From Armatimonadota bacterium (GTDB taxonomy: Bacteria > Armatimonadota > Fimbriimonadia > Fimbriimonadales > Fimbriimonadaceae), in NCBI GenBank assembly GCA_016125185.1, contig WGMG01000005.1, positions 62,001 through 126,000 on the forward strand: DNA of 64,000 nucleotides. The letters are read 5' to 3'. Position numbers and translations under genes: made by a program. Every line of letters begins with the position of its first letter. Positions within the stretch are counted from its first letter, which is position 1. The notes below the pieces were generated by a model. That model saw only the letters and a program-made list of their open reading frames with translations. It was not told the DNA's origin and did no database searches. Positions 16,975 to 25,335 of the stretch are shown piece after piece.

Positions 16975-17166
16975 GGTGTGCTAAGGTGGTTCTGTGCGTG
17001 GTAAAGACTAGTACCGACTATCCACGCGGTTTCTGGACTGGTTGAGGGACAGGTTTTTCGGCCGTGGCACTGGCTAAAGAAAGAACGCCTCGGAAATACC
17101 TGGGCCTGGATAAGACCAAATGCCAGGTTTTTTAATAAATTCTCAAAATCCTGCTAGAATCGGGCT
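16975..17166. other. Intergenic region upstream of third moron
   Basis: Contains CCTGG...CCAGG followed by six T (17125-17132), a weak rightward terminator-like structure, then the moron promoter. No gene is seen. Confidence 0.35.
17155..17160 (+). promoter_or_regulatory. -10 box of third moron gene
   Basis: TAGAAT exactly 6 nt before the ATG, within the same 14-base block AATCCTGCTAGAAT found before the gene at 12751. Confidence 0.6.
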
Positions 17167-17475
17167 ATGAATACCAAAACCTTCCTATTACGACTCTCTA
17201 TAGCTGTCGCCGTGTTTGGCAGTTTGCTAGTGTCATTTTGGTTCTGGCATGATGCCAAACGCATGAATGAAGAGACTAAACTCTCAGCCGAAGACCGAAA
17301 GGATTTGGCCGCGGCGCATGTCGTTCGTCAAGAAATGGAACAAGCGCAACTTTCCGAGCAACTTCGCCAGAAAATGAGAGAATCCGCCGGGGATGAATTC
17401 AATAAAATCAAATCCGGCGAAGTTAAGGTTACGGTTGATAAGAGCGGGGCCGCATGGGTCGATAAGGGGGGTTAG
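17167..17475 (+). CDS. Moron: small membrane-anchored coiled-coil protein
   Basis: 102 aa. An N-terminal membrane helix (residues 6-27, FLLRLSIAVAVFGSLLVSFWFW) is followed by a charged helical region rich in Glu, Lys and Gln (30-80). The protein ends with a short beta segment. It is antisense to the tail operon and its last 4 bases overlap the 3' end of the tape-measure gene. The promoter is shared in sequence with another moron. The small single-pass plus coiled-coil layout resembles phage exclusion proteins, but no family is identified. Confidence 0.55.
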   Translation: MNTKTFLLRLSIAVAVFGSLLVSFWFWHDAKRMNEETKLSAEDRKDLAAAHVVRQEMEQAQLSEQLRQKMRESAGDEFNKIKSGEVKVTVDKSGAAWVDKGG

Positions 17476-18803
17476 AACTTAAACGCTCCAATCGACTGAG
17501 CATATCCCTGGCTGAGTTCATCGAACTGCATTCCCTTGAGGGCGAGCATGGTTGCCTTTCTTGCTCCGGTTGCGCCGCCCTGCAGGTCCATGCCCTCCTT
17601 AATCGTGCGGGTATTTGCAACGATGGCGTCGGTATTCTCGTCGATTGCCTTCTTGACATCCTTGTTTTTCCCGGTTCCAACCGACTCATTCATCATTTTG
17701 GCGGCGCCTGCGTAGTCGCCAAAGTATCCCCTGATCGACGCTCCGATCGGCCTGAAGTCACCCGTCAACATCGACGATATCGCGAACCCCACGGAGGTCT
17801 TCATCGCGTCCCAACCATTCCCAAGCTGAGCCATGTTTGCCTGTTGCTTGGCTCCCATCGCCTGCATAAACTCGGATGACTGAACCATCGTCGATTTCTT
17901 CATCGCGTCGTATTGATCGTCATTGAGGTACCGAATGCTCATCCAATCCGAAAGGCCAAGCTGGCGCGCCACGGTCGCCGCCGTCGCCTCGTCTTTTTCG
18001 GCACGTAGCAGATCGAGCGCCTTCACAAGGTTCGGAAACTTGTCCGGCGTGCGAAGGTCGCCCATGTCGATCACACCGCGTTGGCGCATCCATGCCGCCC
18101 CATATCCGCCCTTCTGGAGGGCCTGCGAAAGCGAATTCGCTGCGTCCGCCGTCTGTCCGGGGTTCATACCGGCAAAGCTCCCGAGACCGGTAGCCGGTCC
18201 AAGCGAGCCAAATCCTCCCGCACGCCACGCCGCATTCCCATAACTGCGGGTGTTCTCCATAAACGTATTGTAAGAAGACACGGCAAAGCTCCCGGCCGCC
18301 GCAGCCGCGGCGCCGACGACCGGAATGGCCATCGCAAGTCGGGTGACGGTCGCCATCATCGCCGGGTTTTGCCCCAGCTTCGAGATGAAGCCGTCCACTT
18401 TGCCCTCGTTGATCAGTCCGCTCTTGACCAGGTCGCCGACCTTCGGTTGCCAGGACCCAATTTTGAGTTGGGTCTGCATGATCATTTTCTTCAGCGGGTC
18501 CTCGGGACCGGCAAGGTCCTTATCGGCCCGAGAGGCCGCCCTCTGGGCGCGCACCTGCTCCAGCCGAAAGACCCGAAGTTCGTCCTCGCTTGATCCTTGC
18601 GCCCGCATTTGACTCAGCGAGTCGTTCGCCGCATCCAGACGGGCCCACGGGTTCGCAGGCGTCTTCGCCTGAATGCCCGCGATGGCCGAAGCGGCTCGCC
18701 GCGCCACATCCTCGATCTTGGCCGCAACACTCTCGAGTGCGGCCAAAGTCTCTTTTTCTCCGGGCATCGAGATGGAAATTTGATAGCCTTTATTGGTGCT
18801 CAT
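17472..18803 (-). CDS. Tail tape-measure protein (short)
   Basis: 443 aa from the ATG at 18803, which lies 14 bp inside the end of the frameshifted GT chaperone frame. Its position directly after the G/GT pair, high Ala/Gln/Lys helical content, and a central hydrophobic stretch (about 155-185, MMATVTRLAMAIPVVGAAAAAAG) are the marks of a tape measure. Using the usual 1.5 angstrom per residue, the tail would be only about 65 nm long. There is no lysozyme or peptidase domain inside it. Confidence 0.7.
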   Translation of the reverse strand: MSTNKGYQISISMPGEKETLAALESVAAKIEDVARRAASAIAGIQAKTPANPWARLDAANDSLSQMRAQGSSEDELRVFRLEQVRAQRAASRADKDLAGPEDPLKKMIMQTQLKIGSWQPKVGDLVKSGLINEGKVDGFISKLGQNPAMMATVTRLAMAIPVVGAAAAAAGSFAVSSYNTFMENTRSYGNAAWRAGGFGSLGPATGLGSFAGMNPGQTADAANSLSQALQKGGYGAAWMRQRGVIDMGDLRTPDKFPNLVKALDLLRAEKDEATAATVARQLGLSDWMSIRYLNDDQYDAMKKSTMVQSSEFMQAMGAKQQANMAQLGNGWDAMKTSVGFAISSMLTGDFRPIGASIRGYFGDYAGAAKMMNESVGTGKNKDVKKAIDENTDAIVANTRTIKEGMDLQGGATGARKATMLALKGMQFDELSQGYAQSIGAFKF

Positions 18804-19083
18804 TGACAACGGTTCCAAAGTCTTCGAGGAAGTACGTCGGCACGTCGACCTCTGGTTCAGGGTCGTCTTCCTCAACCTCACCTCGCCGGTCGATCATGTC
18901 GAGAAGCCATTTCTCGGCAATGGGCTTGGGGGGTTCGTCGAGTGGCTTGCCATTCGACATTCGCCAAAGCGATTCGGCGATGTAGGACAGGCAGTTAGCC
19001 GTATGCTGGATGGGGACCGGATGATTCCCGGCCCCATCGTTCAGGCAGAGGTTTACGAGGGCGCGGTACTGGGAGTTCCGTCT
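18790..19083 (-). CDS. Tail assembly chaperone, T extension (made by -1 frameshift)
   Basis: An open frame without a start of its own runs from the slippery site at 19083 through ...YRALVNLCLNDGAG... to a TAA at 18790-18792. It codes 97 residues ending PTYFLEDFGTVVNEHQ and overlaps the tape-measure start. Acidic and helical, it matches the T domain of the siphovirus GT protein that binds the tape measure. With the first 140 codons of the G gene it would give a GT fusion of about 237 aa. Confidence 0.7.
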   Translation of the reverse strand, partial: RRNSQYRALVNLCLNDGAGNHPVPIQHTANCLSYIAESLWRMSNGKPLDEPPKPIAEKWLLDMIDRRGEVEEDDPEPEVDVPTYFLEDFGTVVNEHQ

Positions 19084-19502
19084 TTTGGGGAGTTCAAAAG
19101 ATCCACAAACACATTCCTAATCTCCGTCATCGCGGTCGGATAGTACGGAATCATGCCCGCGATCTGCTCGGGCGTGTAGGCGTCGCTTGGGTTATCGACA
19201 TCTTGCATGACGTAGAGTCGGCAAGAAAACCAAATAACCTCCTTCGACAAGGTGCGCTCAACGCCGCAGACGTCCTTAAAGACGTCGCGGTCTTTCCACA
19301 GACGTCCTCGGTCGTCGGTCCAACCTCCGGTGACGAATCTCGCCGTCATTTCCTGCTCGATGTCGGATGCCGCGCCCAGTTCGAGATCGTCGGGAGAGCG
19401 AAGAAACATCACCCACGGCTGGGACTGCTTCGGGTCGATGAATTCGTACCGTTCAGACTTGTATTCGATAGGGCTGAGTAGGCTTGGGTTGATAATCGGC
19501 AT
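19053..19502 (-). CDS. Tail assembly chaperone G
   Basis: 149 aa from the ATG at 19502, 5 bp after the tail-tube stop. It lies between tail tube and tape measure, the fixed place of the G/GT chaperones. The sequence is mixed alpha with a conserved-looking WFSCRLYVMQDVDNPSDAYTPEQ... segment. Near its end the codons TCC CCA AAA form a C-CCA-AAA slippery heptamer that would pass about a few percent of ribosomes into the GT frame. It is assigned by position and recoding signal. Confidence 0.68.
   Translation of the reverse strand: MPIINPSLLSPIEYKSERYEFIDPKQSQPWVMFLRSPDDLELGAASDIEQEMTARFVTGGWTDDRGRLWKDRDVFKDVCGVERTLSKEVIWFSCRLYVMQDVDNPSDAYTPEQIAGMIPYYPTAMTEIRNVFVDLLNSPKDGTPSTAPS
19083..19089 (-). 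promoter_or_regulatory. Programmed -1 frameshift site
   Basis: The heptamer CCCAAAA lies in phase as C-CCA-AAA (X-XXY-YYZ). A one-base backward slip joins the G frame to an otherwise start-less frame of 97 codons that ends at the tape-measure start. Location, phase and product all match the lambda-type G/GT recoding. Confidence 0.75.
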
Positions 19503-19507
19503 ATAGA

Positions 19508-20032
19508 TTATTGGTAATTCACGTAAAGGGAGGTACCGTCGAAGTTCGGGTTCACCGGCTTGAGCGTCATCGTGACGACCTGCTTTCCTTGTCCAGAAAC
19601 CCCGTCCGTGATGCTGTCCTTGACTCCGTAGACGGTATAAGTCTTCCCACCCTTGGTGATCGTGATCTTGAAGTAGGTATAGGTCGAAGTGCCAGAAGGG
19701 GCCTTCCAAAAGAGGTAAGGCAGAAGCGGTTCGTAGTTTGCGGCATCGCCCAACGCGATGCCGCCCGTTCCTGTCTTCTGGGTCAGGATTTCCGAGACTT
19801 CGATGTTGAACGACGTGTAGAGCGGAACGTTGTTTTCAACCGTGTCGTCCACCGCCATGATCATGTCGGTGACGTTGTGCCCACCAATTCGGCAACCGTC
19901 GAGACGACCGCCGATGAGAGAGCCGCTGCCTCCCACAGTGTCGGACAGCACACCGGCGACAGACACATCCTGCGCGGTAATGGTGAGGACCGTTGTGTCG
20001 CGGCCACGAAGGTATCTGAGTACGCTTGCCAT
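19508..20032 (-). CDS. Major tail tube protein
   Basis: 174 aa, strongly beta-rich. It contains the DNVT-type loop (GHNVTDMIMAVDDTVENNVPLYTSFNIEVSE) and a C-terminal beta run ending LYVNYQ. It lies upstream of the G/GT chaperones and downstream of the neck genes, the standard place of the tube protein. No tail-sheath gene is present anywhere in the prophage, so the tail is non-contractile. Confidence 0.65.
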   Translation of the reverse strand: MASVLRYLRGRDTTVLTITAQDVSVAGVLSDTVGGSGSLIGGRLDGCRIGGHNVTDMIMAVDDTVENNVPLYTSFNIEVSEILTQKTGTGGIALGDAANYEPLLPYLFWKAPSGTSTYTYFKITITKGGKTYTVYGVKDSITDGVSGQGKQVVTMTLKPVNPNFDGTSLYVNYQ

Positions 20033-20182
20033 TTAAGAGTCTTCCTTGTTAGGTTCTGCCTGGTCGTTGCCTTCCCCCGCCTCGGTAGTCTTTGGCTGAT
20101 TTTCAGGAAGGGCATGGAGGAACGATTTTCCAATGAACCCGCCGGTTTCCGGCACAGGTTCAATAACTTTGATGTCTGCCAT
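20033..20182 (-). CDS. Very small phage protein (49 aa)
   Basis: Starts at ATG 20182 with an AGAGG SD 6 nt upstream and abuts the tail-tube start. The sequence MADIKVIEPVPETGGFIGKS is followed by an acidic Glu/Asn/Lys tail. Similar 50-residue proteins occur between neck and tube genes in some siphoviruses, but no function can be assigned. Confidence 0.5.
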   Translation of the reverse strand: MADIKVIEPVPETGGFIGKSFLHALPENQPKTTEAGEGNDQAEPNKEDS

Positions 20183-20306
20183 AGTTACCTCTTGATTGCT
20201 CTCTGGACCGAACGGTCCAAACTGTTGATTCCGACCTTCGCCATCGCGGCAAAGATTCGGGGTTCGACGGGTCTTACGCCGCCGCAAAAATGGTCTGACT
20301 CGACGT

Positions 20307-20783
20307 CTACACACTGGATCCGCACAGCAGACCCGGCTTCCACGTCAGCGTTGCCGCCACCGTATCGAGCTGGCCTTGCACCAGCGCCATCAGGTTGTCG
20401 TCCGTCACGCCGCTCGTGATCAGCCCGAACTCCACGGACTGAAAGCTGGTCGTCGAGGCCCCCGGGGCGTCGATCGCCTGCCGAACCGCCTCCAGGTTCG
20501 TCTGCGCGACGGCCTGAGCGTCGGCCACCTTGGATGAGATGACAGCAATGATCTGAACCGGGCATCGGTACGATTGCGAATCGGCCCCCCACTCGTCGTC
20601 AGGATTGAACTCGCCCGCCTCGACGATGTAGATCGGCAGCGCAATGCCGCCCGATTTGATCTTCTTCAGCAGGTTCAGCCGCGCGGCCGTAATCGAGTTG
20701 TAAATCGTGCTCTCATCGACGGAGAGGGTGCTGGCCACCAGAGCCGCGATTTCGTCGCGCACGTCGGTCTGAAAAACGCTCAC
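20307..20783 (-). CDS. Neck / tail-terminator-like protein
   Basis: 158 aa. The start overlaps the stop of the upstream neck gene by 4 nt. It has alpha/beta character with SITAARLNLLKKIKSGGIALPIYIVEAGE, a pattern compatible with tail-completion or tail-terminator proteins, which lie just before the tube gene. The 124 bp between it and the 49-aa gene hold no clear gene. Confidence 0.5.
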   Translation of the reverse strand: MSVFQTDVRDEIAALVASTLSVDESTIYNSITAARLNLLKKIKSGGIALPIYIVEAGEFNPDDEWGADSQSYRCPVQIIAVISSKVADAQAVAQTNLEAVRQAIDAPGASTTSFQSVEFGLITSGVTDDNLMALVQGQLDTVAATLTWKPGLLCGSSV

Positions 20784-21196
20784 GGAAGCACCCCGCTCGT
20801 GATCTGCGAAGGATCGATATCGAGCGCCGGCGCGGTGTAAACCTGCTGAGTCAACGCCCGTCGAGCCAGAGGCTTAGCCGCCCCGCTCATGGTATGAAAC
20901 GATCCCGTCGGGGCCCGAACGCCCGTCTGAACGTAGATCACGTTATCCGACTTGATGTTCGTCTGCGAGGAGTGCGCATGCCACCGGTCGGAGGTGAAAA
21001 TATTCGTTTCCTTCAACTGCGTCGCGTCCTGGTGGGTGTCGAAGTTATCGGTCGGCCAGTACATCATCCGGATGTCCGTCTCGACCACCGAATACGTCTT
21101 GCCCGTGTACGAAATTCCTCCGCCTTCGTTCGGTTCCAAAATGCTGACCAGCTCCGTAAACATCGAAACCTGGCGTGGCGATAGCGTGTAGCTCAT
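20780..21196 (-). CDS. Head-closure (stopper)-like protein
   Basis: 138 aa, beta-rich, with 'FTELVSILEPNEGGGISYTGKTYSVVETDIRMMYWP', the shape of the small beta-barrel head-closure proteins (HK97 gp10 / SPP1 gp16 type). It lies between the adaptor and the tail-terminator candidate, with a 4-nt overlap to the latter. Assigned by order and length. Confidence 0.48.
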   Translation of the reverse strand: MSYTLSPRQVSMFTELVSILEPNEGGGISYTGKTYSVVETDIRMMYWPTDNFDTHQDATQLKETNIFTSDRWHAHSSQTNIKSDNVIYVQTGVRAPTGSFHTMSGAAKPLARRALTQQVYTAPALDIDPSQITSGVLP

Positions 21197-21198
21197 GG

Positions 21199-21828
21199 TC
21201 AGACGTTCCGTCGATAAGCCTTACAGGCCATCGTCAATTGCTTCAGCTTGGATTCCAAAAGGTCCACCGTGTCCTTCTTGCCATAGTTCTCTTTGATGTC
21301 CGCCTCGGTCCAGCTATCCAGCGGGCTCGCCAGGGTGGACGCCTGCAGGTTCGAGAGCGCATGGTACGCCGCGTAGTCCCGCACTGCGGTCCAAAGATCG
21401 TCGGGCACGGTGGCCGAATAGCCCCACTTCCCGGTGATCGCCAGCGACTGCGGCGGCGCAATATACGTGGTCCGAAACTTGATCCAGCTCCACGGCAGGC
21501 GGTAGCTCGGCTCTAGCCAGAAGTCTTGGTTTTGCACCAGCGGCGTCGAATCGACCACCACCGACGTGACCGACAGCAAGCCCGCTCGGAGCGGCACCAT
21601 CAGGCCGTTGTTGGGACTGGCAAAGCCCTGGACCGACAGCATCGGCGGATCGAACGTCCGTGTGACGTCGGCCGCGTCCATCAGGAACGGCAGCCAGCCG
21701 GTTTCGCGCTCGACGATTCCGATGGCCGCCGCAAGGTCCCCACTGCAGTCGTACGACCCAAACGACGCGCTAACACTGGTCAGAAATGCCTCGACTTCGG
21801 CCTGGGTAGGAAATGCAGAGTGGGACAT
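21199..21828 (-). CDS. Head-tail adaptor-like protein
   Basis: 209 aa. The N-terminal QAEVEAFLTSVSASF ... AAAIGIVERETGWLPFL is the helical segment of HK97 gp6-like connector proteins. The C-terminal helices (DLWTAVRDYAAYHALSNL ... DLLESKLKQLTMACKAYRR) continue the pattern. It lies downstream of the capsid gene and upstream of the head-closure candidate. It would sit under the portal ring. Confidence 0.55.
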   Translation of the reverse strand: MSHSAFPTQAEVEAFLTSVSASFGSYDCSGDLAAAIGIVERETGWLPFLMDAADVTRTFDPPMLSVQGFASPNNGLMVPLRAGLLSVTSVVVDSTPLVQNQDFWLEPSYRLPWSWIKFRTTYIAPPQSLAITGKWGYSATVPDDLWTAVRDYAAYHALSNLQASTLASPLDSWTEADIKENYGKKDTVDLLESKLKQLTMACKAYRRNV

Positions 21829-21835
21829 GGTCGTC

Positions 21836-22330
21836 TTAGCCTAAGGCTCCCTTGGCCGCTTTGGCTTGGTCCAGCGCAAGCTGGGCGCTTGCCCGCTCGG
21901 CGTCGGTCTTGGCGTCCGCCAGGGCCTTCTCGGCTGCCGTCACGGCTCGTGTGGCCGCCGCGCGCTGACCCGATGTCACGGGCGAAGCGTCGTCGAAGTC
22001 GCCATCGATATAGATGTCGGCGCCGTCCTGCCAAATGCCGTCGTGCGAGACCTTCGATCGCAGAAGGATCGGGACGCCGTCCGACCCGATGGCATATTTC
22101 CACAGGGGAATCTCGGTCACCGAGGTCTGGGTGCCGCCGGGGTCGGTCAGCACGGTGTCGTGCCGAAATTCGGGAACCTCTTGGGTGCCCACAAAAACGC
22201 GATTGACCTTTTGCACGCCCGGAATGCGGACGAAAGGCTGGCCGTCGCCCTTAAACTTCCGCAGCCCCTCTTCAAACTGGCGCTTCGATTCGGACGTTTC
22301 GACGTCGTGAAAAAATTGATCTTGTTCCAT
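21836..22330 (-). CDS. Capsid-adjacent phage protein (possible decoration protein)
   Basis: 164 aa from the ATG at 22330; upstream in-frame codons lie within the capsid 3' region and a hairpin. The N-terminal domain has VRIPGVQKVNRVFVGTQ and IPLWKYAIGSDG. The last 40 residues are an Ala/Lys helix (AAATRAVTAAEKALADAKTD) of coiled-coil type. Its position right after the capsid gene suits a decoration or head-assembly protein; no motif proves it. Confidence 0.45.
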   Translation of the reverse strand: MEQDQFFHDVETSESKRQFEEGLRKFKGDGQPFVRIPGVQKVNRVFVGTQEVPEFRHDTVLTDPGGTQTSVTEIPLWKYAIGSDGVPILLRSKVSHDGIWQDGADIYIDGDFDDASPVTSGQRAAATRAVTAAEKALADAKTDAERASAQLALDQAKAAKGALG

Positions 22331-22343
22331 AGCTTTTGGGTTT

Positions 22344-22359
22344 CCCTCCCGAAGGAGGG
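22344..22359 (-). terminator. Hairpin between capsid and next gene
   Basis: CCCTCC/GGAGGG stem with a UUCG tetraloop on the minus-strand RNA, followed by GAAACCC rather than a T-run. It could be an RNA-stabilising hairpin that protects the abundant capsid mRNA, or it could partially attenuate downstream genes. Confidence 0.5.
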
Positions 22360-22365
22360 ATGGTC

Positions 22366-23619
22366 TTAGACGGCGGTTACTCCCGTCGATTTGCACACGC
22401 AGGTCGCGATCTTCAGCTTCAGAACGCTCATCACGAAGATGATGAAGCCGTACACGAGCGGCGACGCGGCCGTCGGCATGATCTCCTGCGCGACGTAACC
22501 CTGGATCGGGTCGTTCATCGAGTACTCCGGCAGTTGAACCGTCGGCAAAACGTCGACCTGAAGAACCGGGTCGTACTGGGGGCCGCTGTCGGCCAGGAAC
22601 AGCATGGTTCCCGCCGGCACAAATCGCGAAGCGAAGATCGGAACGATTTCGCCCGTGATCGGATGGGTGTAGCCCTGAACCCGAATGCCGACCGTGGCGC
22701 TACCCTGATCGCTGAGGATCACGCGGTGGACCGAGGTCGACGCCATCGCCAGGTTCTTGATGCTCTGGACTTCCTGCGCGTTGAGGAGCATGTACATGCC
22801 CTTCGCGCCCTGCTTCCACTGCCGCGTCAACTGCGCGTCGATGTGAGCAAGCGTCAAAGCTCCGACCGAGGTCTGGATGTTCGCGCTCGGCGTTCCGTTG
22901 GCGGTCGCGATCAGGTTGATCACGCCGTCGTAGGCGTAGGCGTTGGTGCCGTCGCCGAACGGGACGGCCGTGGCCGTCGAGTCGCCGTTGATCAGCGCGA
23001 ATTCTTCCTTCAGCATCATGTTTCGGATGCCGTTGGTTCGCTCGGTGGCAAAGTTGTCCTGGAAGGTCATGCCTGCCGCCTGAGCGAGGCCGGTCACCGA
23101 CCGAATCTCACCCGCCAGCTTGTAAGAAGCCGACCGAGAGGCGTAGGCCGTGGTTTCGTTGGCCGGAGCGCCGGTCTCGGCAAAGAACATCTGCGCCGCG
23201 CTGCCGCCACCGGGCTGGTCGTAGGAGCTTCCCCAACCGCCGCCAAGCGAAGTGACCACGCGCCACGAGGCCGCCGTACCCGCGCCGGGCACTCGCGGAA
23301 GTCGATTTCGGAACGGAGTTTCAACCGGAACCAGGACCTTCGCTTCGGCCTCGAGGTTTTCTCGAATCGGAAGCGAACTGGTGCCGACGGTGATACCGCG
23401 CTGAAGGTCGCCGAGCGCCTTCGAAAAGGAGAGCATCAGTTGGTTCGTGTCTCCGGCAAAATCGCCGCGCAGGAATGCGTCGACGTTCTTTTGGAGATCG
23501 GGGTTGACACCCTCGAACCGAGACATCAGAGATGTGGAGACGGGCAAGTTTCCACCAAATCCCATCCCAAAACCGATTTGGGACGGGTCCATAAGGCCCG
23601 TATGTGGAAGAGTTAACAT
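22366..23619 (-). CDS. Major capsid protein (HK97 fold)
   Basis: 417 aa, directly downstream of the prohead protease. The N-terminal 90 residues are helical (DLQKNVDAFLRGDF ... LMLSFSKALGDLQRG), as in a delta/scaffold arm. The remainder is beta/alpha with 'LVPVETPFRNRLPRVPG', 'FATERTNGIRNMMLKEEFALINGDS' and 'IDAQLTRQWKQGAKGMYMLLN', which fit the E-loop, spine helix and P-domain order of HK97-type capsids. The C-terminus is Cys-containing (IATCVCKSTG). It should be the most abundant virion protein. Confidence 0.75.
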   Translation of the reverse strand: MLTLPHTGLMDPSQIGFGMGFGGNLPVSTSLMSRFEGVNPDLQKNVDAFLRGDFAGDTNQLMLSFSKALGDLQRGITVGTSSLPIRENLEAEAKVLVPVETPFRNRLPRVPGAGTAASWRVVTSLGGGWGSSYDQPGGGSAAQMFFAETGAPANETTAYASRSASYKLAGEIRSVTGLAQAAGMTFQDNFATERTNGIRNMMLKEEFALINGDSTATAVPFGDGTNAYAYDGVINLIATANGTPSANIQTSVGALTLAHIDAQLTRQWKQGAKGMYMLLNAQEVQSIKNLAMASTSVHRVILSDQGSATVGIRVQGYTHPITGEIVPIFASRFVPAGTMLFLADSGPQYDPVLQVDVLPTVQLPEYSMNDPIQGYVAQEIMPTAASPLVYGFIIFVMSVLKLKIATCVCKSTGVTAV

Positions 23620-23625
23620 AGTGCT

Positions 23626-24663
23626 TTAGAGTCGCTGGAGTTCCAGCTTGAGCGTTGAGATTTCTTTCGATCGCCGCATGCCTTCCGGGTCGTCGGCCTC
23701 GAGCGGAGCGGTGCGAAGTCGCTGCAGCTCCTTCTCTTTTTCCTCAAAGACTGCCTCGTGGTCCGACCGAAATTGGCTGGCGAACTGCTTATCCACAGCC
23801 ACAAAACCGCCCCGAAAGACCGGCTTTTGCGGTGGAGTCTGCTTCAGCTTTTCGACCTCAGCCCTTAGAACGGCGTTCTCGCCTTCTACTCGCTCGATCG
23901 TCTCGGCTATTTCTCCCGCCTCTTGCGTCAGACGGGAAATCGTTTGGTCCTTGTCGTCGAGCCGCGCCATGTGCGGGTCCGAGAACTCGCCCCGGTCGAT
24001 GATCGGACAAAGATAGTTGGCCAGCTCCGAACATGCCTCCTGGACCAGTTGGCTCTTCTTGGCCGCCTGGCTGTTTTGGATGTCCCAAAGAACCGACTGC
24101 AGGGCGTCAATGGCGAAAGATTGCAGGCGCGAGCCCTCGTATTCCTGAACGTAATCGGCAAAGGCGCCGCGAACCAATTCGGCTCCGTCGTCCTCCTCGA
24201 TCTCGCAGTCTTCATCCTCGACGCCGTCGGCCCGCAGGGCCAAAAACTTGGTGCCGGGATCCTTGGGCCGGTCCACGAGCGACGTCTCGAACCATACGCA
24301 AGACTCCACGTCCTTGCCGCGCATCATCGTCGGGCGAACCCCTACGCTTAGTCCCTTGTAGACACCGGCCTTCACCTTGCTCCAGGCGTCGTCGTCCTCG
24401 ACTCGCACCACCATCAGAGCGCCCTTTTGGTCCCAATCCACGCTCGTCGCCACCGCAACGGCGTCGGGCTGGTGCATGCGGCGGACGTTCGCCCACAGCA
24501 TGTAGTCGGGCGTTGCCGCTTCCATCGCCGACCGCTTCAGGCGCTTACCACCCTCGCCGTCGACCACTTCTTGCGTGAACGCATAGGCCGTGATTTCTCG
24601 CTTGTCGTCGTCTACCCGCTCGATCGGGCAATACAGGTACAGCGGGTTGACTTTCGTTTTCAT
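23626..24663 (-). CDS. Prohead maturation protease fused to scaffold-like coiled coil
   Basis: 345 aa from ATG 24663 (MKTKVNPLY). The first 160 residues follow the XkdF/prohead-protease plan. They contain ITAYAFTQEVVDGEGGKRLK, then ANVRRMHQPDAVAVATSVDW (candidate catalytic His), DDDAWSKVKAGVYKGLSVGV (candidate Ser) and ETSLVDRPKDPGT. Residues 230-320 form a heptad-rich coiled coil (RLTQEAGEIAETIERVEGENAVLRAEVEKLKQ region), as expected for a self-cleaved scaffold. A protease and scaffold in one chain upstream of the capsid gene is common. Confidence 0.7.
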   Translation of the reverse strand: MKTKVNPLYLYCPIERVDDDKREITAYAFTQEVVDGEGGKRLKRSAMEAATPDYMLWANVRRMHQPDAVAVATSVDWDQKGALMVVRVEDDDAWSKVKAGVYKGLSVGVRPTMMRGKDVESCVWFETSLVDRPKDPGTKFLALRADGVEDEDCEIEEDDGAELVRGAFADYVQEYEGSRLQSFAIDALQSVLWDIQNSQAAKKSQLVQEACSELANYLCPIIDRGEFSDPHMARLDDKDQTISRLTQEAGEIAETIERVEGENAVLRAEVEKLKQTPPQKPVFRGGFVAVDKQFASQFRSDHEAVFEEKEKELQRLRTAPLEADDPEGMRRSKEISTLKLELQRL

Positions 24664-24750
24664 GGTTTTCCTATTGTTGAGGTTCAAATTGTTGTGTTGC
24701 ATGTGGAGTGGCTGAACGCAGTGAAGCCGTGGGGAGGATTCGTCGATGAT

Positions 24751-24926
24751 CAAAGGAGGTCAGCCCCTTTGGGAGTGCTCAAGCCTGCTTGAGCTTTCAG
24801 CAATCGAAGCCTGCTTCGATGAAAGGGGATCGCGATTTCCCTCTCCGACTTCTCGCGAAGTGAAAGTCGGGGAGGGTGTCTCCTGACTTGTGTCAGGAGA
24901 CGGGAGGGGAAAATCCGCTGTTTCTA
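24751..24926. repeat. Palindromic repeat family A, copy 1
   Basis: Unit of about 180 bp with nested hairpins: TCAAGC-CT-GCTTGA, ATCGAAGC-CT-GCTTCGAT (24803-24820), CTCCGACTT...AAGTCGGGGAG, and TCTCCTGAC-TTGT-GTCAGGAGA. It starts with AAAGGAGGT, a perfect complement of a 16S rRNA 3' tail. It interrupts the portal-protease junction of the phage operon. Confidence 0.85.
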
Positions 24927-24930
24927 CCCA

Positions 24931-25013
24931 TCAAAGGAGGTCTGCCCCTTTGGGAGTGCTCAAGCCTGCTTGAGCTTTCGACAATCGAAGCCTGCTTCGC
25001 TGACGAGGAGGAC
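24931..25013. repeat. Palindromic repeat family A, copy 2 (short)
   Basis: Tandem partial copy of the preceding unit: AAAGGAGGT, TCAAGC-CT-GCTTGA and a one-mismatch ATCGAAGC-CT-GCTTCGCT. It stops before the longer hairpins. Confidence 0.8.
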
Positions 25014-25024
25014 ATGTGTTCAGC

Positions 25025-25127
25025 CTCCTCCCCTCCGGTTTGCTTCGCGCACCGACTCCACATGAATCCTGCCTTTGTGGCAGGCTCCATTGCGGACCCT
25101 CCCTAGGGAGCAGCGTAGTTACTAGGC
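25025..25127. repeat. Palindromic repeat family C, inverted copy
   Basis: Contains CCTGCC-TTTGT-GGCAGG and ACTCCACATGAATCC. It is the reverse complement of the copies near 34.0 and 34.5 kb. Confidence 0.75.
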
Positions 25128-25278
25128 TCGAATTGAGTTCATACCAATTCGCCATTTTGTAAAGGTCCCAATTTTGAAAGCTGAAATGTTCATCACCCCA
25201 CCCCCGATTTCCGAATAGCCATGCTACTCCCTAGGGGGAGTCGCTGAGCCAAGACATGGCGAAGCGGTGGGGAGGATT

Positions 25279-25335
25279 CGTCGATGGTCAAAGGAGTTCG
25301 GCCGTCATCGAAGCCTGCTTCGATAACGGGGAGGA
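25279..25335. repeat. Palindromic repeat family A, copy 3 (core only)
   Basis: AAAGGAGTTCGGCC followed by the perfect 18-bp palindrome ATCGAAGCCTGCTTCGAT at 25307-25324. The rest of 25128-25449 holds more mosaic fragments (GAATTG...CAATTC hairpin near 25130) and no gene. Confidence 0.75.

Noticed and set aside
17100-17135. CCTGG...CCAGG-T6 as a real terminator
   Set aside because: No rightward transcript is known to end there and the loop is long. It is mentioned only as weak.
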